Shown here piece after piece: positions 36,018-46,500 of a stretch of 64,000 nt of DNA. Under the pieces are notes generated by a model, which had not been told where the DNA came from, made no database searches, and saw only the letters and a list, made by a program, of their open reading frames with translations. The position numbers were made by a program, and so were the translations under genes. The stretch's first letter is position 1, and every line of letters begins with the position of its first letter. Source of the stretch: Clostridia bacterium (GTDB lineage: Bacteria > Bacillota > Clostridia > UBA1381 > UBA9506); NCBI GenBank assembly GCA_017399695.1, contig JAFQBK010000012.1, forward strand, positions 62,001 to 126,000, read 5' to 3'.

Positions 36018-36554
36018 TTATTTCTTCAAAACAAACCTTTGATACCATTTCTCCGCCCATCGTGGTACGAAATAGCCGCAGGCAAAGCCGATGGCTGCAC
36101 CGGCTAAAACATCGCTTGGGAAATGGACATACAAGTAAAGTCTTGAAAACGCCATAACAGTTGCCACAATAAATGCAACGATGCCAAATTTGCGGTTAGC
36201 GTAGTAGATGGACGCCGCCGCTGCAAAGGATGAGGTCGCATGGCCTGACGGGAACGAAAAATCGTGCGGCACAGAGACAATCAATTCTGCCGCCGGATTC
36301 AGCCAGCAGGGTCTTGCCCGTGCAACCAAAGGCTTTAAGGTCAGGTTGCAAATCAAAAGCCCTGCCAAAAGGGACAAAAGAAGGTAAAAACCCTCTTTGC
36401 GGTATTTCTTTGTGCAAAGGAGCAATCCTCCCGACAAAATCCACACCACCCCTGCCTCGCCGAGCATCGAAATCCAGGGCATCAGTATGTCGAAAAGGGC
36501 GCAGGAAACCCACGCCCTAATACTATCTAACAACCAAAAATCAAGTGCTTGCAT
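36018..36554 (-). CDS. PAP2-family membrane phosphatase
   Basis: The 178-residue protein has the three PAP2 motifs: KPLVARARP, PSGHATS and SRLYLYVHFPSD, within about five membrane segments. Members dephosphorylate undecaprenyl pyrophosphate or phosphatidic-acid-type lipids. I favour the ATG at 36554 (MQALDFWLLDSIRAW); a GTG four codons earlier is inside the ribosome site. It has a promoter of its own. Confidence 0.9.
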   Translation of the reverse strand: MQALDFWLLDSIRAWVSCALFDILMPWISMLGEAGVVWILSGGLLLCTKKYRKEGFYLLLSLLAGLLICNLTLKPLVARARPCWLNPAAELIVSVPHDFSFPSGHATSSFAAAASIYYANRKFGIVAFIVATVMAFSRLYLYVHFPSDVLAGAAIGFACGYFVPRWAEKWYQRFVLKK

Positions 36555-36594
36555 CTCGTTTACCACTCCTGTCGTCTACTCATTCACACTTGCC

Positions 36595-36623
36595 ATTTTA
36601 CCGCATTTCAGTAAAAAACACAA
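36595..36623 (-). promoter_or_regulatory. Likely promoter of the PAP2 gene
   Basis: TTGTGT (36623-36618), 17-bp spacer, TAAAAT (36600-36595). The stretch 36624-36784 upstream of it holds no gene I can support. Confidence 0.55.
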
Positions 36624-36783
36624 GCTTTTTGTTCCGATTGGTGCGAAAGAAATCGCTATGTTCGGTCAAGCTTTCTCGCATTTTCTGCTCCTTTCAGCAT
36701 TGGTATGCAGGAATCCCTCCTGTAGCCAAGCGATAACCCATCCTTTTTTGAACTACGCGACTATCGCATGGTTTTTGTTATAC

Positions 36784-36817
36784 AAAAAACGGTGTAAGAC
36801 ATCAATGTCTTACACCG
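36784..36817 (-). terminator. Terminator of the surface-protein gene
   Basis: Thirteen-bp perfect stem (36790-36802 with 36805-36817) followed by six U on the minus strand. Confidence 0.88.
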
Positions 36818-36836
36818 CTTTTATTGTTTTTAATAA

Positions 36837-39287
36837 TTACTCAGCATATGCAAACGGACCAATCAGCGGACGATAATCCGTCGTCCAGACAAAGGTCTCA
36901 ATCGTGCAATCCGCTTTTTTTGTAATCGGAGTCAGAGCGACGTTATAGAGCGCGCCGTTATCAACCGTTACTGCGTCATTTACAACAACATCTTCTAAAA
37001 CCTTCTTAGTACCATCAAGGCTGTAAACTGCTGTGTAAACGCGAACTGTCTTGCTTGCACCTGTTGCATTAAACCAATTAATTGTAGGTGTTACCATATC
37101 CCCATCTGTACCATAAGTTACCGTAGCCGGCGCGTTAATTGCTGCAATCATCTCAACACGCTTACCAATGATCGTCTGGTTTGCCTGCTGTGCTGCCGGT
37201 CCAATTACCGGAACAGCTGTTGCTTCTACAACAATCTTACCTACGCAGTTATCCGGAACGGTTACCACGCCAGTTGTAGCATCAAAGCCTACGCCAGCCG
37301 GTGCGCTAACCAGTCTCCAGCTAATTGGAGCCTGTGTGAGTCCCTCGGTTGTTCCGAGCTGGTTCACAATTGTACCATTTAAGTCAAACTCGCCTGCTGC
37401 GGTGATCAACGCCTGTGCGCCGCTCACATTAATATCAGCAGCAACCAATTCACCAGCGTAGAAATCATCCACATAGTATGTTCCAGGTTGCCAACAGGTT
37501 ACGGCAGCAGCCAAATTCGCTGTACCCGGCCATACTGTTGTCAGGCGTTGCCACTCGGTTGTGCCTGCCAATCTCAGGTCACTATTCTTGTCGTTGTTGC
37601 CGTACAACATAAAGTTTCTGCCGATTAAAGTACTATCTGCCGGAAGCTTAAATTGTCCACTGATCAAATAAGACCAATCATCATTTACTGTATCCGGGTC
37701 ATCAGTGCAGTTGATTGCCTGAAAAATGTACTTATTACCGTCAGGCGTATTAACCAAACAGCTATAATTGCCCTCTATTTTTTCATCACTAACAACTGTA
37801 GCAACTCCATCGCCACGATTTTCCCAAGAACCCGCATTTCCCCACTCGAAGCCAGGGTTGGTAATCAGATTGTCGCCGATTACCGTATAGTTGATGGTAT
37901 AAACGCGGTCTGCTAATCCATCTTTTTTCGCCGTAACTGTTACCGTACCGGTTTTGGTTGCAGCAGTATAGGCCGGGACAGAAACAACGACACTGCCTCC
38001 TTCTTCTATGGCACCCGTCACTGCCGGCAGATATTTATTCGGTCCTGCTACATAGTGACGATACGGAAGCTTTACATTATACACGGTTTGCGCCGGATCA
38101 AAGCCCGGAATGGTATAACCGTCAAAGGTAAGGTCAGAAAGACGCGCCTTGGTGTTATCAACCATATTCACCGGAATGCTTACACGCTCACCAATCAGAG
38201 TCTGGACTGCCTGCTGGTCTGCCGGTCCAAAGGTCGGAACAGCCGTTGCTTCTACAATAACATTACCTGTATACTCGATGCCTTCTGCAATGGTTACTAC
38301 ACCATCTGCATCAATTGATACGCCTGCCGGAGCGTTCACCAGTCTCCAAGCAACCGGGGCATGAGTGATTCCATGGGTCGTTCCCATCTGGTTCACAACC
38401 GTAGCATCTAAGTCCACGGTACCAGCTTCGGTAATTGCTGCCTCTGGTGCGCCACTAATATTAATATCAGCAACAACCAATTCACCAGCGTAGAAATCAT
38501 CTACATAAAATGTTCCGGCTGCTCCCCAAGGCGTGATAGAAACACCTGTACTCGCCGCTCCTACAGTCACCCCTGTCAGTCTTTGCCATTCGGTTGAACA
38601 CGGCAAAGAGGTGATGTTATTTGACATATCGTACAAGTTAAAAGTTTTGGGACCGTTATCTTGTGCGGTTAAGAAAGCGTCGCCCTCCGGAACCTTAAAC
38701 TGTCCACTGAGCAAATAAGACCAACCCACATGAACCTCATCCGGGTCATTTGTATCAGTCGTCGAATTTTTAAAATCGATTGGCTGATACAGGTACTTAC
38801 CCGAAGTATGAGTAAGTTTAGCGGCAGTGGCACCCTCTACTTTTTCATTGGTTTCCCTTACAGCATAGTCGCCACGACCTGACCAAGCATCCAGGCTGCC
38901 GCCCCAAGCTTCAAAGCCGGGGTTTCCAAGCAGATTGTCGCCGATTACCGTATAGTTGATGGTATAGGTTTTGTCCGCTACCGTAACGGTTACTGTACCG
39001 GTTTGGGCTGTCGCGTTATACACCGGATCAGAAATGACAGCGTTACCGCCGTCTACGGTTGCCGTTACAACCGGTTGGGATACGCCCGCCTGGTCATAAT
39101 GACGATACGGAAGCGTTACAGTATACTCTGTTGTAGCCGGATCAAAGTTCGGAACGATATAACCGTCGAAGGTCAAATCCGTCAGCGTCGCTGCTGCAGC
39201 ATCTGCGGAAACCGAAGGGATTACCGCAACGCTTAAGAGAAGCGTCATACAGAGTATCGCCGAAAGAAATTTGCTGATTTTTTTCAT
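36837..39287 (-). CDS. Exported protein with two tandem CBM/Ig-like modules
   Basis: The 816-residue protein has a signal peptide (KKISKFLSAILCMTLLLSVA, cleavage near SADA at ~30). It contains two copies of a ~340-residue unit. Each has a beta-sandwich (LTDLTFDGYIVPNFDPATTEYTV / LSDLTFDGYTIPGFDPAQTVY), a carbohydrate-binding-like domain ending in YVDDFYAGELV, and an Ig-like part starting VADINISGA. A short C-terminal domain follows. I see no catalytic motif; it probably binds glycan at the cell surface. It has its own YesN-type promoter (39356-39419). Confidence 0.75.
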   Translation of the reverse strand: MKKISKFLSAILCMTLLLSVAVIPSVSADAAAATLTDLTFDGYIVPNFDPATTEYTVTLPYRHYDQAGVSQPVVTATVDGGNAVISDPVYNATAQTGTVTVTVADKTYTINYTVIGDNLLGNPGFEAWGGSLDAWSGRGDYAVRETNEKVEGATAAKLTHTSGKYLYQPIDFKNSTTDTNDPDEVHVGWSYLLSGQFKVPEGDAFLTAQDNGPKTFNLYDMSNNITSLPCSTEWQRLTGVTVGAASTGVSITPWGAAGTFYVDDFYAGELVVADINISGAPEAAITEAGTVDLDATVVNQMGTTHGITHAPVAWRLVNAPAGVSIDADGVVTIAEGIEYTGNVIVEATAVPTFGPADQQAVQTLIGERVSIPVNMVDNTKARLSDLTFDGYTIPGFDPAQTVYNVKLPYRHYVAGPNKYLPAVTGAIEEGGSVVVSVPAYTAATKTGTVTVTAKKDGLADRVYTINYTVIGDNLITNPGFEWGNAGSWENRGDGVATVVSDEKIEGNYSCLVNTPDGNKYIFQAINCTDDPDTVNDDWSYLISGQFKLPADSTLIGRNFMLYGNNDKNSDLRLAGTTEWQRLTTVWPGTANLAAAVTCWQPGTYYVDDFYAGELVAADINVSGAQALITAAGEFDLNGTIVNQLGTTEGLTQAPISWRLVSAPAGVGFDATTGVVTVPDNCVGKIVVEATAVPVIGPAAQQANQTIIGKRVEMIAAINAPATVTYGTDGDMVTPTINWFNATGASKTVRVYTAVYSLDGTKKVLEDVVVNDAVTVDNGALYNVALTPITKKADCTIETFVWTTDYRPLIGPFAYAE

Positions 39288-39355
39288 ACTAACACTCCTT
39301 ATTACAAAAAATTTCCTTTGGAAACTTATCCCTAAATCTTAATACTCCATTTACT

Positions 39356-39419
39356 AGTATATCGCTTTGGTGTCAAGTAAGACAAGACCACTATTTTGCC
39401 AAAAGACTCATTTTTTGTC
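39356..39419 (-). promoter_or_regulatory. Activator-dependent promoter with tandem YesN-type boxes
   Basis: Boxes AAGACCACTATTTTGCC (39384-39400) and a weaker copy (39403-39419) repeat at 19 nt, 22 nt upstream of -10 TATACT (39361-39356). No good -35 matches this -10, as expected for activation. Confidence 0.68.
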
Positions 39420-39431
39420 TTGTTACTCGTT

Positions 39432-40850
39432 TTACTGCTCTACGGCATCACGGATGGTTCTGAACAGGACTCTGTAATCAATCGGGTCCTTGCCCTCGCC
39501 AAGGTCGCTCATCATTCCCAAGCCGAACATCGGCTGATAGCTTGTCGGAATTTCGAGCAGCTCTGCTGCTTCCCCCATCGAAATCAGGACAGAATCATAA
39601 TGATTCGGCAAGGTTTTGTTATCTACGACCTTCGTCTTACCCTCCGGCAGGCGGATGCTCGTTGTATTCGTCTTCGCATCCCAGTCTACCTCACAGCCGA
39701 GGGTTTCCGCTGTAAAGCGAAGCGGAATATAAAGCTCTTTATTCTCATCAAACGGCGTAAACTTTTTGTTACCCGGTTGAATCATCATTCTTTCGCCATA
39801 GACCATTGCATAAGGACAATCTGCAACAAAATAGATGCCGTCTGCTAAGAGGTTTTCCATCTGACTTACATAAATCTGATTACTGAACACCTCTTCGCCG
39901 ACCATACCCGTTTCAGCCGATTTCGGCTGAACGCTGAATAACAGATAGTAGCTGCTGTCGTCCTCTGTGATTTCATAGCTTTTTTTATTTGCGCCCTGAA
40001 TCTGCTCTAAATAGTCCTCTTTGAAATTCTCCGGATAGAGCATTTTTCTTCCAAAGCCAAACACATCAATCGGGGTCAGCGTTTTATACCAACGGTAGAT
40101 GCTGTTTCCCTCTCTTCCGCCACCTAAATCGTTGTAGACATAGTCTGCGGTCAGTGTATTTCCGATAAAGCCCTCACCCTGAATCTGAGTCAGCGCCACA
40201 GAGGGTGCATCCTTTTGCTTTTTGCGCGAAGACGGAAGCAATTTTAAGGTGCTGGCGTTAAAGAAGCCAACATAGCCCGCTTCCTTGATTGCCGTCTCGT
40301 GCGTATCAATCTCGTTGATCAGTGTTTCGCCGTTAACCTTAAAGGTCAGCTGCACGCCCTCGTCCACATTCACCGCCGCAAAGCGGATATTTACGCGCTC
40401 GCCCTCCTGAAACGGAGTGGGTACAACCGCTAAATAAGAGGATTTGGAGCTAAAACGCTGAAGCTCTATCTGGTCCTCTTTTACGACAACCAGATAATTC
40501 GAATTTATTTTCGTCTCCCACGGCATCGCAGTTGGGCTGGAAGAACGAATCATGATTCCCTGCCATGGCTCCACGCCTTCAAACCGAAAGCAGGCATCAA
40601 ATTCGATTTCTTCATTTAAATAGGTTTCTTTCATATATCCAAAGACGGTATAGGAATTTTCCGGCACCGTATGTACTAACGAAGAGTCCTTAAAAACAAC
40701 CTCTTCCTCTTTGGCATTCCAGCCGGCAGGATCCTTTAACGCGGCATCCAGCGTGACCGGACTCACCTCTGTGCAGAAGGCCTGCACAGAGGTCAGAGTA
40801 AGTAAGAGACCTATCATTATAATTATTGTTGTTATGCGTTTAGATAGCAT
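39432..40850 (-). CDS. Exported LamG-like/copper-amine-oxidase-N protein
   Basis: The start MLSKRITTIIIMIGLLLTLT (40850) has GGGAG upstream and gives a signal peptide; the longer frame to 40937 does not. The 472-residue protein has a LamG/3-keto-glucoside hydrolase-type sandwich (EIEFDACFRFEGVEPWQGIM near residue 80), an Ig-like middle, and a C-terminal copper-amine-oxidase N domain (LYIPLRFTAETLGCEVDWDA) that acts as a structural stalk in clostridial exoproteins. Probably surface glycan binding. Confidence 0.72.
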   Translation of the reverse strand: MLSKRITTIIIMIGLLLTLTSVQAFCTEVSPVTLDAALKDPAGWNAKEEEVVFKDSSLVHTVPENSYTVFGYMKETYLNEEIEFDACFRFEGVEPWQGIMIRSSSPTAMPWETKINSNYLVVVKEDQIELQRFSSKSSYLAVVPTPFQEGERVNIRFAAVNVDEGVQLTFKVNGETLINEIDTHETAIKEAGYVGFFNASTLKLLPSSRKKQKDAPSVALTQIQGEGFIGNTLTADYVYNDLGGGREGNSIYRWYKTLTPIDVFGFGRKMLYPENFKEDYLEQIQGANKKSYEITEDDSSYYLLFSVQPKSAETGMVGEEVFSNQIYVSQMENLLADGIYFVADCPYAMVYGERMMIQPGNKKFTPFDENKELYIPLRFTAETLGCEVDWDAKTNTTSIRLPEGKTKVVDNKTLPNHYDSVLISMGEAAELLEIPTSYQPMFGLGMMSDLGEGKDPIDYRVLFRTIRDAVEQ

Positions 40851-40866
40851 AAACTCATCTCCCTGC

Positions 40867-43521
40867 TCATCGATATATGAATACGCTGTCTTTTCTGTAA
40901 TATCCGCGGAGGAATACACGGTCGCCCGGTCGGACATCCGCCGTGGTAATCGGGATTACTTTACCTGTCGCAGAATCAAACAGACAGCCGCCCTGCTCCT
41001 CAATCGAATACTCGTTTGACTTATCAACACGTTCCTCGCCGATACGCACTTTGACCGTTCTTCCGGCTGCATCTACCGCAACTACCGTTCCGAGCAGCTC
41101 GTTATAGTCACTAAACGATACTCTGTCGTTTGCGGGATTTACCGCCTGCTCTACGCTCGTAAACCGACCGATCTTATGTGCATAACCGTCTGCGTTTAAG
41201 ATGTAGGAAATGACATCGCCCGGCTGCAAGACCAAACCGGTTTCTTTCACTTCAGCTGTGGTATAGAGGTCTATCAGGTTTGCGCCCGAGCCTCTGTTTG
41301 CACTGTAACCGGAAATCTTATAAATCAGCTCGTCGTCCTCGTTCGCTGCCAGCGAAACCTTGGAGATCATAACGCTGAGCGTAGAATCGTAGTTTCCGCC
41401 GGAGCTTGCCGGTGCGGTATATATGACGACGTCACTTCGGAAGAAATCATCCACATTATACAAATCGAATTTTACCACCGCTTCCACCGGAATCTGCGTA
41501 CGCTTAATGACGGAATATTGGTCTTCTCTTTCCAAATCGTCCGGCAGCAGGAATATTTTAGCAGAATCCAAAATGGAATAGGTCGTACCTTTTAGGTTGG
41601 TACCCCTGGTCCAGTCGGTTTTATACTGCTCACCGGAGGGATCCGGCCAAACGGCCTTATAAACGATTGCATCATAGTCGGTTCTTTCTTCCTTTTTATT
41701 ACGCGCGGTATCAATAAAGATAATTTCGCCGTCTGCGTTCTGCTTATATCGAACCGGCTTAAAGAAGATGGAATCTGCTTCCGCAGCCAAGGTACTGTAC
41801 GCCTCCTCGGCAGTCATCTTCGTTTTACCATCGACGGTCAGCGTTTCTGCAAAGTCCATAATCTCCCAAAAGCCCGTCTCGGCAAATATCTTTGCCTGGA
41901 ACAAAGGATTCATCGTCGTTCCATGGTCGCCAATTTCCTTTAAGAGACCGTATTTGATGATTTTCTCGGTTTCCTGAATGTCTGCCACATAGCCAAGGGT
42001 GTTGAGGCTTACCTGAACGCCCTGTCCAATTGCCGGCTCTAATACGTCTGCGCCGTCAGCTAACAGCTTTTCATAGGAAGCCGAAAGAACATACTCTTTC
42101 CCGCCAATGGTTAAGAGGTTTCCGTCTTCAATCGCATCAATTGTGCCACTCTTCTTTTCGCTGGATGCGCTTATATGGATATAGCTACCGTCTGCGCTCT
42201 TTAAGATGCTCACGATATCGGAAACTGCCAGCTCACTTGCCGCGATGCGCTTACCGTTTTTGGTAATCAAAAGCGTCTTTCCGGTCTGCTCTTCCAAATC
42301 CATATAGTTTAAGCCTTCAAAGGTTGCTCCATGCTTAAAATACATTCTTACAGGTGCAATCTTTGATGCGGAATCAACAATAAAGGTTTCGTACACGCTG
42401 ATAATCGCAATATCGTACTCGCCTCTTTTTGCCGTCGCTGCAAAGGTAATCATTCCCTCTTTTTCGAGCAATGCACTGGTGATTGCATAGCTTGAAACTG
42501 CCTCGCCGTTATACACATAGGTCTCAATCCCGGAAAGAGAAATCTTCTCTTCGGATTCTTCGCCCTCATAGCAAAGCTTTCCGCCCTCAAAGTATAAGTC
42601 GCTGAATTCTAAAGTGATGGAAGTATCCGTGTCTTCCACGCCAACGAAAGCCAGTGTTTGTACGTCGGAATCCGTCTCTAACAATGCGTAAACGCGCTTA
42701 CCCAGGAAAACGCTCGTATCTTGCTCCTTCGTGGTAAAACGGTGAGCATCAATACAAATTTCATCCATTTTGATATTGGCATTGGAATAGATGTCGATGC
42801 CGCCTGCCGCCGTACACAAGCCGCTGATTTCAGTCATACCAAAAACTTCGCCGAGCAGGTTTTTGCCCTCGGAAATCGTGTAGCGGTCCTTTGAACCGGT
42901 GCTGAACATTTCCATCAGGTCAACCCCCAGCGCATTATAAACCAGCTGCGAAAGCTCACCGCGCGTAATGAACTTGGTTGCGCGGTAGTCAATCTTTTTC
43001 AGCAGGTCTACCTGATTCGCTGTTTTTAAGATCATGCTGTCATTATCACCTGACATAGAATAGCCCAAAATCATCATCAGGTCTTTCACTGCCATCAGGT
43101 GCGTCACATCTTCCTCGTTGACGAGGTCGACGCCGTAGTTTGTCGCCTCAGCATCCTTGCCGTAGCGAAGCTTTGTTAAGATATTCATATACTCTGCGTA
43201 GCTGACAATATTTTCCTCGTGGAACAAGCCCTCGGAATCAAAGGAAAGCAAGCCAAGTGCTGCCATAATATTGTCGGCTTTTGCATAGCTTAACTTTTCT
43301 GCCTGCTTCGTTTCCTCAACTACTTCACCGACTCCTGAATTCTCTGTTCTGTTTAAGTACGGAACATCGTATTTCCATACGTCATCCATATAATCGAGAT
43401 TTTCACGGATGGTTTCTTCTATGATTTCAAACTTAAGAGCAGATGCCCCTCCACTGAAAGCAAAAAGCGCTGCAAGAAGAATCGTAAGTACTCGATAAAG
43501 CATTTTCGTTGATTTTCTCAT
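40867..43521 (-). CDS. Large exported surface protein, SLH-like N-terminal region
   Basis: The 884-residue protein has a signal peptide (LYRVLTILLAALFAFSGGASA). The first 200 residues contain segments that resemble S-layer-homology repeats (YAEYMNILTKLRYG, ITRGELSQLVYNALG). The rest is beta-rich and valine/isoleucine-aspartate-rich, with no catalytic motif seen. The gene ends 16 bp before the next start and begins two bases after the SLH gene's stop, so they are one unit. It may be a structural S-layer-type component. Confidence 0.62.
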   Translation of the reverse strand: MRKSTKMLYRVLTILLAALFAFSGGASALKFEIIEETIRENLDYMDDVWKYDVPYLNRTENSGVGEVVEETKQAEKLSYAKADNIMAALGLLSFDSEGLFHEENIVSYAEYMNILTKLRYGKDAEATNYGVDLVNEEDVTHLMAVKDLMMILGYSMSGDNDSMILKTANQVDLLKKIDYRATKFITRGELSQLVYNALGVDLMEMFSTGSKDRYTISEGKNLLGEVFGMTEISGLCTAAGGIDIYSNANIKMDEICIDAHRFTTKEQDTSVFLGKRVYALLETDSDVQTLAFVGVEDTDTSITLEFSDLYFEGGKLCYEGEESEEKISLSGIETYVYNGEAVSSYAITSALLEKEGMITFAATAKRGEYDIAIISVYETFIVDSASKIAPVRMYFKHGATFEGLNYMDLEEQTGKTLLITKNGKRIAASELAVSDIVSILKSADGSYIHISASSEKKSGTIDAIEDGNLLTIGGKEYVLSASYEKLLADGADVLEPAIGQGVQVSLNTLGYVADIQETEKIIKYGLLKEIGDHGTTMNPLFQAKIFAETGFWEIMDFAETLTVDGKTKMTAEEAYSTLAAEADSIFFKPVRYKQNADGEIIFIDTARNKKEERTDYDAIVYKAVWPDPSGEQYKTDWTRGTNLKGTTYSILDSAKIFLLPDDLEREDQYSVIKRTQIPVEAVVKFDLYNVDDFFRSDVVIYTAPASSGGNYDSTLSVMISKVSLAANEDDELIYKISGYSANRGSGANLIDLYTTAEVKETGLVLQPGDVISYILNADGYAHKIGRFTSVEQAVNPANDRVSFSDYNELLGTVVAVDAAGRTVKVRIGEERVDKSNEYSIEEQGGCLFDSATGKVIPITTADVRPGDRVFLRGYYRKDSVFIYR

Positions 43522-43523
43522 AC

Positions 43524-46500
43524 TTATTCATCCCCCTTTTCCGTTTCTGCAAACTGGTGTAATCTCATTACCATCGTCGCTGTCTGTGCTCTTGTTACAT
43601 CTCCAAACGGTGCAAATTCTGTTTCACTCATGCCGTTTAACAGTTTGATTCCAACTGCCTGCTGAACATAGCCGTATGCCCATTCCTGAATCTGTCCCGC
43701 ATCGGCAAAGCCAAGATCTGCAGATACGATGTCTGCCTCCGGATAAGCTGCCTTAACGCCAGCAATTAAAATCTTACAAATTTCTGCTCTTGATACATTT
43801 CTGTTCGGATAGAAATTGTCGTCACGGCTGATGATGCCCTTGTCTACAGCCGTCTGCAGGTATCCGCTGATGCTGTCCGAACCGGAAACATCACCGAAAA
43901 TTCCTGTATATTCGCTTTCTTCCAGACCCAGTGTTTTCATCACGCAACGCAGGAAGTCTGCTCTTGTAATCTTCTGCTCCGGCATGAACTCGTTTTCCGT
44001 AACATTACTCATAATGCCGTTACTCAAAGCAAACTGAATACCGGGACGCATCCACTCGGGATATTTAACAATGTTACCGTATGCAACATCCGGTGTCTGA
44101 ATCGGTTCCGTAACCTCTACACGGGAGATGGACGGTCCGCCGCCGGTTCCGCCGCCTCCACCATTGTTTTTCGGAATGGTGTAGCTTGCGCTGACCGGTT
44201 CACCCTCAAACGGTTTTAATGTTGCAACCGGAGTTACTCTTAAGGTCACTGTATATCCTTTATAATCGGAAGCATTAAAGGTTGTTCCGGTAGAAACAAG
44301 ACTTCCGTTTACATACCACTCACAAATGGTTTCACCCTGCGGGATATTGCCGGAGTGTGAATAAGTATAATTTGCTCCAAGCAGGGTCGAAGAAAGCTTT
44401 TCAACAGAAACTCTTTCTGCCACGGGCTTTGACGCAGCAACAACCAATGCCGAAGCATACTCTGTGCCGTCACTTTCCGGTGCCTTACTTGATACCGGTG
44501 TTACATACACGCGAATTTGTTTGCCAATATCCGACTCTGTTACCATATAAGTTTTTGCTGTGCCAAGCGGTGTTTCCGCCACGCCGTCCATACGAACCCA
44601 ACGATAGGTCGTCGCACCCTCTTCGTCTCCGTTATCATCGAAGAAGGTATAAGAAGCGGTCAAGATCTGGTCAACGGCAAATTTTCCCGTAATGGTAACT
44701 TTTCCGTCCTTGATTGTCGGAACCGTAGGTCTAACAACATAAGGAGTGGAAACCGTCACGCCTACCTTGCCGGTTTCGCTCTTCGGCGTAATCTTTGCGA
44801 TAATGTGCTTATCTTCATAGCCGCTCTCAACCACATAAGAAGTGCCGGTTACCTCAGGCTCAAACGGACGGTATGAGGCTTCTGTTACTTCTTTATAATA
44901 CCACTTGATTTCCGTTCCGCTTTCCAACTCACCATTTACCTGCGCATAATCATACTTACATTCCAGTGTTTCGCCAACTGCTACTGTGCCTTCAATTCTC
45001 GCATTTTCTACACGCGGTGCGTCATTGTCGTTTGGAGTAAGAGTAATTTCAACCGTTTTGGTTCTGCCTGCCAAAAGCTCGGGGCTTGTCTGTGTGTCTG
45101 CTCCCAAGAAGGTCGGATTACAAGTAGCAAGCACCTTGACCTTCGTATCGCTCGTTGCCATATCGGTAATAATCAGCTTATTACCTTCAACATAAACGCC
45201 CTGCTTTTCGGTTTTTAAGCTCCATGTCACCGGCGCTTCGCCATTGGTAAAGCCATCCAACGTACCAAGCTGGTTGTAAGCCGTTCCAAATAATTCAATC
45301 TCAACATTCGGCTCTCCTTTTTTCGGAATTGTTGCCGTGGTCTCCGTCTCGGAACAATCAATATCAGCAACAATCAACTCACCAATATAGCAATCATCTA
45401 CATAAACGGTATTTCCTGCCTGCCAGCAGATAACGGTGCCTCGTACAGATATATTGGAATTTCCTGTATTTTTAACGATATTCGTCAGGCGTGTCCACTC
45501 AGGAGCACCGGTTGTCGGTTCTGTATAAGTCGACGTAGGAGTGTTGCTGGAAGAACCCTCCGGCGTAGAATACATTACCCATTTTGCGCCGCCGCTTGCT
45601 GCAGGAAGAGCCATTGCCGAAACAAGATATGTCTTCTGCGGTTCTCCCACAACACCTTGGCCGTAAGTCATTGCTCTGCTATTAAGAATAGCTGTTGTAA
45701 CTTTACCGGAATACGTGCCTCTGTATGCCTTTTCGTTAGTTGATTTCAGACGACCTGTCCATTCCTGTCCGTCAACCTCGTCAACGGCCCAGTCCGTGGG
45801 CTTCAGAGTAGTCGCATCATAATCCTCAAAGCTCGCATTGGTTAACAGGTTCGTTTCGTCTCTGCGTACCTGTAAAATGGTTTCCTGTGGCAGGTTATGC
45901 TCCTCGGTAACCCAAATCTGATCTGCGGGATACTCTGTCTCTGCATTCGGCTCTTCCAAAGAAACCGGTTTTACCTTAAAGAAGACGTAATGGTCTGCTT
46001 CAGCAGCTGTTAACTGATAGGTTTCACCTGTGCCGATAGCTACCTCTACATCGCGATCTAAACGATACCAGGTAATAACAGAAGCACCCTCTTTGGACTC
46101 ACCAAAGTCGTTTCCGTCAACATAGGTGTATTTTGCTGTCAGAACATCACCAACCGCATAATCACCTTCAAACGGGCTTATGATTTTAACATCCTTAGCG
46201 ATCGGTGCCATCGGATCAACCAAAGCCGCGCTTGTATAGGTTTCTCCCTCGGTGCCGGCTGATGTTCTCGGTTTAATCTTAACCAAAAATGCACAGCCTA
46301 CCGGATAATCAGAGGGAATGTCAAACTCCCTTGCGGTTGCACCGGAGATTAACTCGTAATCTGCTGCTTCCGGTGTCTTATAATACCACTGAATGTCCGT
46401 TACACCTTCCGGCTCGCCCGTTACCTGTGCATAGATGTAATCACAACTAATCTGCGTTCCCGGAGTCGGAGAACCGTTAATCACGATATCTACCGCTCTG

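Noticed and set aside
36598..36681. A 27-codon minus-strand ORF with AAAGGAG six bases upstream, preceding the PAP2 gene
   Set aside because: It overlaps the best PAP2 promoter, has no homology that I recognise and ends inside the -10 region; it looks accidental or a decayed gene.
36624..36784. A possible riboswitch or remnant gene between the PAP2 promoter and the surface-protein terminator
   Set aside because: I could not fit a known riboswitch core (including c-di-GMP types) and saw no consistent stem set; short frames are broken by stops.
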